The position numbers and the translations under genes were made by a program. DNA of 14,512 nt from contig SFEX01000035.1 in the NCBI GenBank assembly GCA_004557075.1, positions 1 through 14,512 of the forward strand, written 5' to 3'. This stretch comes from Clostridiales bacterium (GTDB lineage: Bacteria > Bacillota > Clostridia > Oscillospirales > Oscillospiraceae). The notes under the pieces were generated by a model. It was not told the DNA's origin. It searched no databases and saw only the letters and a list, made by a program, of their open reading frames with translations. Below, piece after piece: positions 1 through 6,652 of this stretch (position 1 is the stretch's first letter; each line of letters starts with the position of its first letter).

Positions 1-83
1 GCAAGCTTATTCATCGCAAAATTTCAAGACTGTAAGTTGTATACAATCATCTTGCACTCCTGTATACCTTCTTCCTATTGACA

Positions 84-103
84 CATTGGCCGCCCCTACA
101 CCG
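84..103 (-). repeat. GTAGGGGCG cassette (copy 1, short)
   Basis: CATTGGCCGCCCCTACACCG; the central 16 nt match the reverse complement of the copy at 3731-3770 with one difference. Only the head and one palindrome arm remain. Confidence 0.6.
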
Positions 104-109
104 CTCTCA

Positions 110-137
110 CCGGTCGGGATATCGCAAAAGCGATATC
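110..137 (-). repeat. Short family-A core with perfect hairpin, downstream of rapZ
   Basis: CCGGTCGG followed by GATATCGC, AAAA, GCGATATC (118-137), an 8-bp perfect stem with tetraloop. It lies 36 nt beyond the rapZ stop. It lacks a T tract on the minus strand, so I call it repeat rather than terminator, although it may stabilise the rapZ mRNA 3' end. Confidence 0.7.
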
Positions 138-172
138 GCCAATCCGAATGCGAATTGCCCGTATGGCAATAC

Positions 173-1036
173 CTATGATTTTACGAGGTCGCGGTTTATG
201 CTTACGACCGGCACTCCCATGCTCTTTAAGTGCTCCGCAAGCGCCGTGGCTATCGCCACGCTGCGGTGCCGGCCGCCGGTGCAGCCTACGGCGATTGTCA
301 GGCTGTATTTGCCCTCCTCGATGTATTGGGGCAGCAGGTACTCTATCATGTCTGTGAGCTTGTCCATAAATATCCCGGTCTGCTCGAACTTGAACACATA
401 GTCCCGCACGTCCTCGTCCAGTCCGCTGTGGTATTTAAGCTCCTCCACATAGAACGGGTTGGGCAGAAAGCGCACGTCGAACACGAGATCCGCGTCCAGC
501 GGCATACCGTACTTAAACCCGAACGACACCACGTTGACAACGATCGAGCGGTCGGTCGCGGAGTCGGAAAAATGCGTGTACAGCTCGTTGTGGAGCTGGC
601 CGAGCGTCAGATGCGAGGTGTTGACGATATAATCGGCAATGTCGCGTATCGGGCGGAGCTGCTCTGACTCCTTGGCGATGGCGTCATCTATCGAGCCGCC
701 CACCTTCGCCGCAAGCGGGTGGGGGCGGCGCGACTCCTTATAGCGCTTTATGATGATCTGCGGCTCGGCCTCCATGAACAGTATCTTGTAGCCAAAATCC
801 ATAGCCTTGAGCTGCTCAAGGGCACTGAAAATATCCTTTATGCCGTTTTTCTCGCGCACATCGGTGACGAGCGCCACCTTCTCATAGCGCCCCTTCGTCG
901 CGGCGCACAGCTCCGCGAATTTCGGGATGAGCGCCGCCGGCATATTATCAACGCAGTAGTAATCAAGATCCTCGATTATATCCGCCGCCTGGCTCTTGCC
1001 GCCGCCCGACAGTCCCGTTATTATCAAAAATTCCAT
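173..1036 (-). CDS. rapZ: RNase adapter / nucleotide-binding protein RapZ (YvcJ family)
   Basis: A 287-residue P-loop protein of normal family length. Visible motifs: Walker A GLSGGGKS at residues 8-15, CVDNMP at 28-33, VTDVR at 58-62, RRPHPL at 103-108, SFGFKYG at 171-177, DVRFLPNPF at 187-195, and the C-terminal GCTGGRHRSV at 251-260, which in RapZ lies in the domain that binds the amino-sugar signal and RNA. In E. coli RapZ controls glucosamine-6-phosphate synthase through small RNAs and RNase E; in Bacillus the homologue YvcJ binds and hydrolyses nucleotides and affects competence. The exact role here is therefore inferred. It is the last gene of hprK-murB-rapZ, 8 nt after murB. Its site GAGGTG overlaps the murB stop codon (the TGA is part of the ribosome binding site), so translation is probably coupled. 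The usual Gram-positive downstream partners yvcK and whiA are not in the following 172 bases. Confidence 0.96.
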   Translation of the reverse strand: MEFLIITGLSGGGKSQAADIIEDLDYYCVDNMPAALIPKFAELCAATKGRYEKVALVTDVREKNGIKDIFSALEQLKAMDFGYKILFMEAEPQIIIKRYKESRRPHPLAAKVGGSIDDAIAKESEQLRPIRDIADYIVNTSHLTLGQLHNELYTHFSDSATDRSIVVNVVSFGFKYGMPLDADLVFDVRFLPNPFYVEELKYHSGLDEDVRDYVFKFEQTGIFMDKLTDMIEYLLPQYIEEGKYSLTIAVGCTGGRHRSVAIATALAEHLKSMGVPVVSINRDLVKS

Positions 1037-1044
1037 AACTCACC

Positions 1045-2082
1045 TCAGCTCGGCTTGGTTTCGTCCTGCCCGCCATCGGCAGCGGCACGGGTCTTCGCCT
1101 GCTCCATCATCTGATCCATGATATTCTGCTTTTTAAGCTTCCAGTCGTCTACCAAAATCATGCCCTTGGGGTATATCCTGATCTCCGGCTCGAGCGTCAC
1201 CTGTGTTTTCGCGTAAACCTCGCGGCGGACATGATCGAGCAGCGCCACAACGTCGTCATACGTCGCGCCGCCTATATTCACCGCAAAGCCAGCGTGCTTT
1301 TCGCTTATCTGCGCGCCGCCGACGGTATAGCCCTTGAGTCCGCACTGGTCTATGAGCGCGGCGGCATAGCCGGTCTCGGGGCGCTTGAATGCGCTGCCGG
1401 CCGACGGCATATCAAGCGGCTGGCTTTGTCTGCGTTTTTCGTTCATCTCCCGCATACGCGCCGATATGGCCTCGGGTTCATCGGGCTTGAGAGTAAACAC
1501 CGCGCCCATGATAGCGCAGTTTATCTTCTCAAAATTGCTGTGCCTGTAGGCAAAGCCGCAGTCGCTGCCCTTGACCTCCGTCAGCGCCTGGTCGGGGATG
1601 TAGTATACAACGACGCTGTCGACAACGTCCTTCATCTCGCCGCCGTAAGCGCCCGCGTTCATAAGCACGCCGCCGCCCACGGAGCCGGGGATACCGGATG
1701 CAAACTCCAGACCGCTCAGACCCTTTGTCTGAGCAAACTGCGCAAGCCGCGCAAGCGACACGCCCGCCTCGGCGTATATCGTGTTCTCCTGCTCGCCCAT
1801 GCGTAATTTTTGCAGGTTTTCCGTGCTGATAACCATTATATCAAGCCCCTCCTCGGGGATGATGAGGTTTGTGCACCTGCCCACGGTCAGCGGTGAGACG
1901 TCGTTCATGTGCAGGTAAAACATCACCTTGCTCATCTCGAAAACGTCCTTGGGCGCGGCGTAGGCTCTGACCTCGCCGCCGAGCTTGAACGAGCAGTGCT
2001 CGCGCATCGGCTCATGCTCGCGCAGGTCGAGCTTCGGCATTGCTTCTTTGATCTGTTCTATCGCTTTTTCAAGTCCTTCCAT
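1045..2082 (-). CDS. murB: UDP-N-acetylenolpyruvoylglucosamine reductase MurB
   Basis: A cytoplasmic FAD enzyme that reduces UDP-GlcNAc-enolpyruvate to UDP-MurNAc with NADPH, the second committed step of peptidoglycan synthesis. The 345 residues show the FAD-binding loop GIPGSVGGGVLMNAGAYGGE at 130-149, the proton-donor serine in SAGSAFKRP (Ser230 by position) and the conserved C-terminal glutamate in LEPEIRI (around residue 300). There is no long extra tyrosine loop, as expected for a type II (Firmicute) MurB. Two oddities: the first FAD motif, usually GxGSNLL, reads GRCTNLI at 68-74, and about 38 mostly hydrophilic residues follow the usual family end near residue 307. The start is well placed: AAAGGAG overlaps the hprK stop codon with only 10 nt between the genes. 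Being sandwiched between hprK and rapZ is a common Gram-positive arrangement. Confidence 0.96.
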   Translation of the reverse strand: MEGLEKAIEQIKEAMPKLDLREHEPMREHCSFKLGGEVRAYAAPKDVFEMSKVMFYLHMNDVSPLTVGRCTNLIIPEEGLDIMVISTENLQKLRMGEQENTIYAEAGVSLARLAQFAQTKGLSGLEFASGIPGSVGGGVLMNAGAYGGEMKDVVDSVVVYYIPDQALTEVKGSDCGFAYRHSNFEKINCAIMGAVFTLKPDEPEAISARMREMNEKRRQSQPLDMPSAGSAFKRPETGYAAALIDQCGLKGYTVGGAQISEKHAGFAVNIGGATYDDVVALLDHVRREVYAKTQVTLEPEIRIYPKGMILVDDWKLKKQNIMDQMMEQAKTRAAADGGQDETKPS

Positions 2083-2092
2083 GACTGCTCCT

Positions 2093-3031
2093 TTAAATCA
2101 TGCCTGAATCAACGGCAAAATCGTGGTTTGCGGCAAGGGTCTCCGCAGCGTTATAGCCCATCTTCTTCTGGCGGTTGTTCATTGCCGCAAGCTCGAGTAT
2201 GACAGCGAGGTTGCGCCCGGGTCCGACCGGTATCGTCACGCTGGGCACCGTGACGCCGAGGATATCCTGATACTCGTCGTCAAGCCCCAGCCGGTCGTAT
2301 GCCTTGTTCTGATCCCAGTGCTCCATGTTCACCACGAGATCGATGGCGCTCTCGGGCTTGACAGAGCCGACGCCGTAAAGATGGCGCACATCGACAACTC
2401 CGATACCGCGCAGCTCCATATAGTAGCGTATCAGCTCCGGCGCTGTGCCGACAAGGCTGTTTTTGTTCACGCGGCGGATATCCACGGCATCGTCGGCTAT
2501 AAGCCTGTGACCGCGCTTTATAAGCTCCAGCGCCGTCTCGCTCTTGCCGATCCCTGAGTCGCCGGTCAGCAGCACGCCCTCGCCGTGTATCTCGACAAGC
2601 ACGCCGTGAACGGTTGTGCGGGGGGCAAGGTGAGTGTGCAGGGAGATGATGACGTTGGCCATGAAATCGGAGGTGTCCTCCGTTGTCGTAAAGACGTTGC
2701 AGTCGTACTTCTCCGCCATCTCAAGGCACTCGGGAAAGGCCACGGTGTCATGGCATATAACCAGCGCGGATATGTTGAGCTTCATGAGGTTTTCAAAGCA
2801 CTCCCTGCGCTCAGGCTCCGTTTTCAGCTCAAGATATGTGCTCTCAACGCGGCCTATTATTTGCAGGCGCTTCGGGTCAAAGTAGTTATAAAAGCCCGCA
2901 AGCTGCAATGCCGGACGGTTTACGTCGGCGACGGTGAGTATGCGCGTATCGTAATCGGCGGAGGTATGCAGCGGCGTGAGCTTGTGCTCCTTCACTATCG
3001 TTTTGAGCTTTACTGAATATTTACCGGCCAT
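2093..3031 (-). CDS. hprK: HPr kinase/phosphorylase HprK
   Basis: A bifunctional enzyme that phosphorylates HPr on Ser46 (ATP or PPi) and reverses the reaction. In Firmicutes HPr-Ser46-P is the CcpA co-repressor, so this is the sensor of carbon catabolite repression. With the start at 3031 it is 312 residues, a normal length. Visible: the N-terminal domain to about 130; VHGVLVEIHG at 142-151 carrying the catalytic-site histidine; Walker A GDSGIGKS at 157-164; ADDAVD at 179-184; the HprK signature MELRGIGVVDVRHLYG at 205-220; and the C-terminal IPVGPGRNLAVILE at 267-280. An in-frame ATG ten codons earlier (3061) lacks a ribosome binding site, whereas AAGGAAG precedes the ATG at 3031 and the protein then begins MAGKYSVKL, as usual for clostridial HprK. 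It is the first gene of hprK-murB-rapZ, divergent from rpmB. Confidence 0.96.
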   Translation of the reverse strand: MAGKYSVKLKTIVKEHKLTPLHTSADYDTRILTVADVNRPALQLAGFYNYFDPKRLQIIGRVESTYLELKTEPERRECFENLMKLNISALVICHDTVAFPECLEMAEKYDCNVFTTTEDTSDFMANVIISLHTHLAPRTTVHGVLVEIHGEGVLLTGDSGIGKSETALELIKRGHRLIADDAVDIRRVNKNSLVGTAPELIRYYMELRGIGVVDVRHLYGVGSVKPESAIDLVVNMEHWDQNKAYDRLGLDDEYQDILGVTVPSVTIPVGPGRNLAVILELAAMNNRQKKMGYNAAETLAANHDFAVDSGMI

Positions 3032-3035
3032 CGCA

Positions 3036-3061
3036 GCACTTCCTTTATTATTATATAGCAT
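3036..3061 (-). promoter_or_regulatory. Possible hprK promoter (extended -10)
   Basis: On the minus strand the sequence TGCTATATAAT lies just upstream of the hprK ribosome binding site and resembles an extended -10 (TGn before TATATA/TATAAT). No convincing -35 sits 16-18 nt upstream, and the resulting leader would be only about 11-14 nt. This is a weak call; the real promoter may be further upstream in the shared hprK/rpmB intergenic region. Confidence 0.3.
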
Positions 3062-3155
3062 TGATTGACAATGCTACCCACATATTTTATATTACCCTGT
3101 AAGCGTCCATTTTGCAACGCTTTTTAATCAGACTGCATATTTGCAAAAATTTTGC

Positions 3156-3184
3156 TTGCAATTACTGCCGCATTCTGCTATTAT
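3156..3184 (+). promoter_or_regulatory. Promoter of rpmB
   Basis: A sigma-A type promoter: -35 TTGCAA (3156-3161), a 17-nt spacer and -10 TATTAT (3179-3184), with TGC directly before the -10 making it an extended -10. Transcription would start near 3191, giving a leader of about 50 nt that ends in a strong site AAGGAGGTG (3223-3231), 9 nt before the rpmB ATG. Confidence 0.65.
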
Positions 3185-3240
3185 TAAAAAGCTGTCCCCT
3201 TGTTGGGCGGTCAAACACAAGCAAGGAGGTGCTTCAATTT

Positions 3241-3429
3241 ATGGCGAAATGTCAGTTTTGCGACAAGGGCGTGTCCTTTGGTATTCAGGTCTCACATTCC
3301 CACAGACGTTCCAATCGTACATGGAAGCCCAATGTGAAGCGCGTCAAGGCCATCGTGGACGGAAGTCCCAAGCACGTTTACGCATGCACTCGCTGCCTGC
3401 GCAGCGGCAAGGTCACCCGCGCTGTGTAA
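3241..3429 (+). CDS. rpmB: 50S ribosomal protein L28 (zinc-ribbon form)
   Basis: A 62-residue basic ribosomal protein of the large subunit. It begins MAKCQFCDKGVSFGIQVSHS and contains the typical RRSNRTWKPN (22-31). Cysteine pairs C4-C7 and C49-C52 form the zinc-binding C+ variant, as opposed to the cysteine-free C- paralogue that many bacteria induce under zinc limitation. An open frame extends upstream to 3112, but the true start is 3241, directly after AAGGAGGTG at 9-nt spacing and matching the family N-terminus. The gene is monocistronic, with its own promoter (3156-3184) and terminator (3449-3474), and is divergent from hprK. Confidence 0.98.
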   Translation: MAKCQFCDKGVSFGIQVSHSHRRSNRTWKPNVKRVKAIVDGSPKHVYACTRCLRSGKVTRAV

Positions 3430-3448
3430 TATTGATATTACCCGAAAC

Positions 3449-3474
3449 AAGCTCGCCTTACGGCGAGCTTTTTT
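3449..3474 (+). terminator. Intrinsic terminator of rpmB
   Basis: A perfect 9-bp inverted repeat: AAGCTCGCC (3449-3457), loop TTAC, GGCGAGCTT (3462-3470), followed by further Ts to 3474. It lies 19 nt after the rpmB stop codon, a textbook Rho-independent terminator. Confidence 0.92.
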
Positions 3475-3488
3475 CGTTCTTTCCCTTT

Positions 3489-3567
3489 CGTTGCGACGCT
3501 TCAAATAGTCGTTACTACAGATTCCCGACCGGTAACAATGGCAATTATCGCTTTTGCACTCGCGCTC
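3489..3567 (+). repeat. Dispersed repeat family A, reference copy
   Basis: A roughly 80-bp unit with, in order, CGTTGCGACGCTTCAAATAG, a short A/T stretch, CCCGACCGGT, CAATGGCAAT, ATCGCTTTTGCACTCGCGC. The reverse complement of the whole unit is found at 9724-9804 with only scattered mismatches, and looser copies lie at 3641-3713, 13983-14063 and 14250-14320. It appears only between genes in this window. Confidence 0.85.
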
Positions 3568-3640
3568 TTTTTTCCTGCCGGTGCAACGCTTAAAATAATC
3601 GCTTTTGCGTCAGCTCGACCGGTTTTTCCTTTTCGTTTTT

Positions 3641-3713
3641 AAATATTAGTAATCTCTTTTTTAGATTCTCGACCGGTGAGATTGGCAATATCCTATATTG
3701 CACTCGCGCGCTC
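3641..3713 (+). repeat. Dispersed repeat family A, second copy
   Basis: Same orientation as 3489-3567 and about 75 bp away. It retains CGACCGGTGAGATTGGCAAT and TTGCACTCGCGC; the inner ATCGCTTTTG segment has diverged to an AT-rich version. The two copies form a loose tandem. Confidence 0.7.
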
Positions 3714-3730
3714 AATTATATGAATCAAAA

Positions 3731-3770
3731 TTTTGCATCGCACCTGTAGGGGCGGCCATTGGCCGTCCGC
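3731..3770 (+). repeat. GTAGGGGCG palindromic cassette (copy 2)
   Basis: The segment TTTTGCATCGCACC, then TGTAGGGGCG, then a short palindrome GGCCATTGGCC. The conserved left part recurs inverted at 9681-9718 with a different palindrome and inverted in shorter form at 84-103. The changing palindrome behind a constant GTAGGGGCG head is the characteristic feature. Confidence 0.7.
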
Positions 3771-3775
3771 TCCTC

Positions 3776-3793
3776 GCCGGAGGGGCGATTCGC
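3776..3793 (+). repeat. 18-bp perfect inverted repeat partner of the kdpE 3' end
   Basis: GCCGGAGGGGCGATTCGC at 3776-3793 is the exact reverse complement of 3936-3953, which lies inside the kdpE reading frame and encodes part of its C-terminal tail. Family-B sequence follows both copies. Confidence 0.85.
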
Positions 3794-3918
3794 CCGCCGG
3801 CTGGCGGAAAGCTATTCGCATTAAAGCTTCAGCTTGTCGATACTTCCTCAGCCCGACCGTAAAGAATGGATATTTTCGTTACACTCCACTGCTTATAACC
3901 GGGCTGACGCGATAAAGA

Positions 3919-4653
3919 TTATTCTAAATTCTCTTGCGAATCGCCCCTCCGGCAGGAGCGGCGGAGCATGCGGTAGCCGATGCCGATGTGGGTCTGGATA
4001 AACTCCGGATGCGCGCTGTCGCGCTCGAGCTTTTTGCGCAGGGTCGCCATGAACACGCGCAGCGACGGCACGTCGGAGGCCGACGGAGAACCCCAGACCT
4101 CCTTGAGAATATAATTGTGCGTGAGCACCTTGCCGGTGTTGCGGGCAAGCAGGCACAGCAGCTTATACTCTATCGGCGTCAGATGTATCTCCTCCCCGCG
4201 CAGAAAAACGCAGCCGGCGGCATAGTCGATCTTCAGCTCGCCGTTTTCGTAGACGCTCGACTCATCGCCGAGCTTGCTGCCGTCGTAGCGCACGCGCCTG
4301 AGCGCAACGCGAAGCCGCGCAAGCAGCTCGTCAACGGAAAATGGCTTTGTCAGATAGTCGTCCGCGCCCGCGTCGAGCGCCGATACCTTGTCGAAATCCT
4401 CGCTCCGAGCCGATACGACGATTATCGGCATGTTGCTCCACGAGCGTATCTTGCGTATCACATCGACCCCGTCCATATCCGGCAGGCCGAGGTCGAGCAG
4501 CACGACGTCGGGCTTCATCGACAGCGCCTCCATGACGCCGCCCGCGCCCGTGCTCGCGCGCTTATAGCGGTAATCCTGCGTTTCGAGAGTCGCGGCGATG
4601 AGATTCGCCACGGCGTTATCGTCCTCTATCACCAATATATCAGGTTTGTTCAT
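3919..4653 (-). CDS. kdpE: OmpR/PhoB-type response regulator KdpE
   Basis: A DNA-binding response regulator of 244 residues. The receiver domain (1-120) has acidic residues D11-D12, phospho-acceptor D54 in VVLLDLGLPDMDG, switch Ser81 and Lys103 in LTKPF. The winged-helix output domain (about 135-230) has HLTPIEYKLLCLLARNTGKV and ends in THIGIGYRML, where KdpE homologues normally stop. Fourteen further residues (231-244) follow, and most of their codons together with the stop come from a dispersed repeat (see findings). kdpE starts 14 nt inside the kdpD end, with GGAGGTAA as ribosome binding site, so the pair is translationally coupled. KdpD/KdpE systems respond to K+ limitation or osmotic stress. 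No kdpFABC lies in the window, so the nearest likely target is the divergent trkAH. Confidence 0.93.
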   Translation of the reverse strand: MNKPDILVIEDDNAVANLIAATLETQDYRYKRASTGAGGVMEALSMKPDVVLLDLGLPDMDGVDVIRKIRSWSNMPIIVVSARSEDFDKVSALDAGADDYLTKPFSVDELLARLRVALRRVRYDGSKLGDESSVYENGELKIDYAAGCVFLRGEEIHLTPIEYKLLCLLARNTGKVLTHNYILKEVWGSPSASDVPSLRVFMATLRKKLERDSAHPEFIQTHIGIGYRMLRRSCRRGDSQENLE

Positions 4654-6592
4654 TCGTATTTACCTCCGCCTTGGGAAGGCTGAAGACAAACGCCGCGCCG
4701 CGCGGGACGTTGTCCTCAACGCATATTTCCCCGCCGTGGGCGGCGACGATGCTGCGGCACAGGGCAAGACCCAGCCCCATTCCGCGCCGTCCGTCGCCCC
4801 GGGCGTTATTACCCGTATAGAACATATCGAATATCTTCGCCTTAGCCTCGTCGCTTATGCCCGGGCCGTCATCGGCCACCCGGACGGTGACGAGGCTTCC
4901 GTTTTCGCGCGCGGAAAGCTCGATATGCGAATCGGGCGGCGTGTACTTCACGGCGTTATTGAGCAGATTTATAAGCACCTGCACAATGAGCCTGCCGTCC
5001 ATATACGCCATCAGAAGCTCGTTATCCAGCTTCACCGCAACGCTGTGCCCCTCTGCCTTTCTGTCCATATGCGCAATCGCCTCGCGGAACACGTCGTCGA
5101 TAAGCTCCGGCTGAATATTCGTCAGCCTGCTGCCCTCCTCGATTCGGGTCATCGCCAGCAGGTTCTCGACAAGATTTATAAGCCACAGCGAATCGTCGTA
5201 TATCGAGCCGTAGAGCTTGCGGCGCTTTTGCTCGTCCATATCAGTCTCCAGCAGCAGCGCCGCCGTTCCGGAAATGCTTGTGAGCGGTGTGCGCAGGTCG
5301 TGGGATATCGAGCGCAGGAGATTTGCGCGCAGCTCCTCAGCCCTCGCCTTTTCCTCGATCTCGCGTTTTGCGCGGCGGTTATTCTCATTTTCAAGTATAA
5401 GCCCGCATTCGTCGAGTATGACGAGCATGAGGCTTTTTTCCAGACTCTCAAGGCTCTTTGTGCCCTTCATGGCCACGCACACGACGGCAAGCACCGCTCC
5501 CGTGCCCCTTATCGCCATGTAAAGCCCGTTTGCGTTCGCGCGCACATTCGTGCCGCAGCCGGCGCGGCGGTTATTCTCCAGCACCCAAAGCGCCGTATCG
5601 CGCTCAAATTCACCCATGTAATCGTCAAAGCTGCCGTCGCCGCAAAAGGGAAACAGCATCGGCTCTTTCAGCTTTCCGTCCTGCGTGGGATAGACTATGA
5701 GATCCCGCTCGAGCAGCTTCATAAGCTGGGCGGCGGTCAGGGAGAGTATATTCTCCTCGCTCTCGGCCTTCTGGAGCTTTTGGCTTGTCTCAAGAAGTAT
5801 ATCCGTTCGATAGCTGCGCTGCGCAGTCTGCCGCGCCTGACGCTTGAGCCGCACGGTCAGCGAGGATATGAACAGCGCTGCGGCAAACATGACGATGAAC
5901 GCCACGAGATAGTTTGGGCTCGCCGCCAGCGAATAGTAAGGCTCTGTGAAAAAGAAGTTGAACACCAGCACAGAGAGCACGGAGGCTGCAAGGCTGTAGC
6001 TTCTGCCTTCAGTGTACATCGCAACGCCGAGGACGCCGAGGATATACAGCATCATCACGTTTGCCGAGGAAAGGCCGAGGCTCACGAACAGGAAGCCGGC
6101 GAGAGTGCATAAAGCCGGCAGCAGCACGGTTTTGAGCACGTCGGCGGCTCTGAAGCGCTCGTCGGCAAGACCCCTGTGCGGCGGACGGAGCCCTGCGCTG
6201 TACCGGTCGGGGATGATGTATATGTCCATATCCGGCGCAAGCTCGCTCAGGCGGTCGATTATGTTCTTGCGCGGCAGTATACCCTGCTTTATCGGGCTTC
6301 TGCCAAGCACTATCTTCGTCGCGCCGCTTATGCGGGCGTATTCTGCGATCTGGGTCGCAGCATCGTCGCCGTACAGGGTCGCCACATGCGCGCCGAGCCG
6401 CTTTGCAAGGCGCAGATTCTCCGTAAGGCTGCCCATCTGCCCCTCATCGCTGCTGTCAAAATCCGGCGGCTCAACGAACACGGCGGATATCGAGCCGCGA
6501 AACGCCTCCGCTAACTTCGCGCCGGCGCGGATAACTCTTGCGTTCGAGGGCGAGCCGGAAAGACATATAAGTATTTTTTCCTCACGTTTCAT
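4640..6592 (-). CDS. kdpD: KdpD-like sensor histidine kinase lacking the N-terminal KdpD domain
   Basis: A 650-residue membrane histidine kinase. Domain order: universal-stress-protein domain (about 5-128, with ATKIVLGRSPIKQG at 91-104), four closely spaced membrane helices of the DUF4118 type (about 152-245), a GAF-like region (about 270-400), a coiled linker, HisKA with phospho-acceptor His431 in SISHDLRTPLTSISG, and the ATPase domain with the N box INLLNNAVKY (541-550), DDGPG (574-578) and GMGLGL (604-609). E. coli KdpD is about 890 residues and carries a further 200-250-residue P-loop KdpD domain at its N-terminus, which is absent here. The frame is open to 6667, but 6592 is preferred because AGGAGAGGTG precedes it at normal spacing and the protein then begins directly with the USP fold. 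It is cotranscribed with kdpE and divergent from trkA. Confidence 0.92.
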   Translation of the reverse strand: MKREEKILICLSGSPSNARVIRAGAKLAEAFRGSISAVFVEPPDFDSSDEGQMGSLTENLRLAKRLGAHVATLYGDDAATQIAEYARISGATKIVLGRSPIKQGILPRKNIIDRLSELAPDMDIYIIPDRYSAGLRPPHRGLADERFRAADVLKTVLLPALCTLAGFLFVSLGLSSANVMMLYILGVLGVAMYTEGRSYSLAASVLSVLVFNFFFTEPYYSLAASPNYLVAFIVMFAAALFISSLTVRLKRQARQTAQRSYRTDILLETSQKLQKAESEENILSLTAAQLMKLLERDLIVYPTQDGKLKEPMLFPFCGDGSFDDYMGEFERDTALWVLENNRRAGCGTNVRANANGLYMAIRGTGAVLAVVCVAMKGTKSLESLEKSLMLVILDECGLILENENNRRAKREIEEKARAEELRANLLRSISHDLRTPLTSISGTAALLLETDMDEQKRRKLYGSIYDDSLWLINLVENLLAMTRIEEGSRLTNIQPELIDDVFREAIAHMDRKAEGHSVAVKLDNELLMAYMDGRLIVQVLINLLNNAVKYTPPDSHIELSARENGSLVTVRVADDGPGISDEAKAKIFDMFYTGNNARGDGRRGMGLGLALCRSIVAAHGGEICVEDNVPRGAAFVFSLPKAEVNTNEQT

Positions 6593-6625
6593 TTCCGAGC
6601 ACCTCTCCTGTTTTATGCTTTTAAC

Positions 6626-6652
6626 ATTGTAACACATTAATCCCCGTATCAA
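6626..6652 (-). promoter_or_regulatory. Candidate kdpDE promoter
   Basis: On the minus strand: -10 TACAAT (6626-6631). TTGATA (6647-6652) is a five-of-six match to the -35 consensus but with a short 15-nt spacer; TTTTGA two bases further upstream gives 17 nt but a poorer match. Transcription would start about 27 nt before the kdpD ATG. The AGGAGAGGTG ribosome binding site lies inside this leader. Confidence 0.5.

Larger units (their letters stand above)
3475..3918. repeat. Gene-free repeat cluster between rpmB and kdpE
   Basis: No credible gene is present here. The stretch is built from pieces of repeats that recur elsewhere in the window: a family-A unit at 3489-3567; a partial unit (CAACGCTTAAAATAATCGC, then CGTCAGCTCGACCGG) at 3583-3625; another family-A unit at 3641-3713; a GTAGGGGCG palindromic cassette at 3731-3770; the hairpin-like GGGGCGATTCGCCC at 3782-3795; and family-B copies at 3813-3859 and, inverted, 3897-3953, the last running into the end of kdpE. 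The two flanking genes converge here, so the cluster separates two transcription units. Only rpmB has a recognisable terminator; I see no strong one for kdpE. Confidence 0.8.

Noticed and set aside
37..46. 10-bp palindrome TTGTATACAA near the left edge as an operator
   Set aside because: Single occurrence without a nearby promoter or target gene; a palindrome of this length is expected by chance.
1..81. Open frame at the left edge as the end of an upstream plus-strand gene
   Set aside because: Only 26 codons to the stop, with no recognisable protein signal; cannot be supported from the window.
3032..3061. Upstream ATG of hprK at 3061
   Set aside because: No ribosome binding site before it, and it overlaps the likely -10. 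AAGGAAG and the family N-terminus support 3031.
3141..3593. A 150-codon plus-strand frame overlapping rpmB
   Set aside because: Out of frame with L28, and it runs through the rpmB promoter, terminator and repeats.
3475..3918. Repeat cluster as a CRISPR array
   Set aside because: Repeats are long, diverged, in both orientations and irregularly spaced; no uniform short repeat with unique spacers and no cas genes.
3934..4683. A 249-codon plus-strand frame opposite kdpE
   Set aside because: Shadow of kdpE: no ribosome binding site, low-complexity composition, no recognisable motif.
4598..6112. A 504-codon open frame on the plus strand opposite kdpD
   Set aside because: It is antisense to a kinase with all catalytic motifs in place. 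Its translation is arginine-, histidine- and alanine-rich without domains, and long antisense frames are expected in GC-rich coding DNA.
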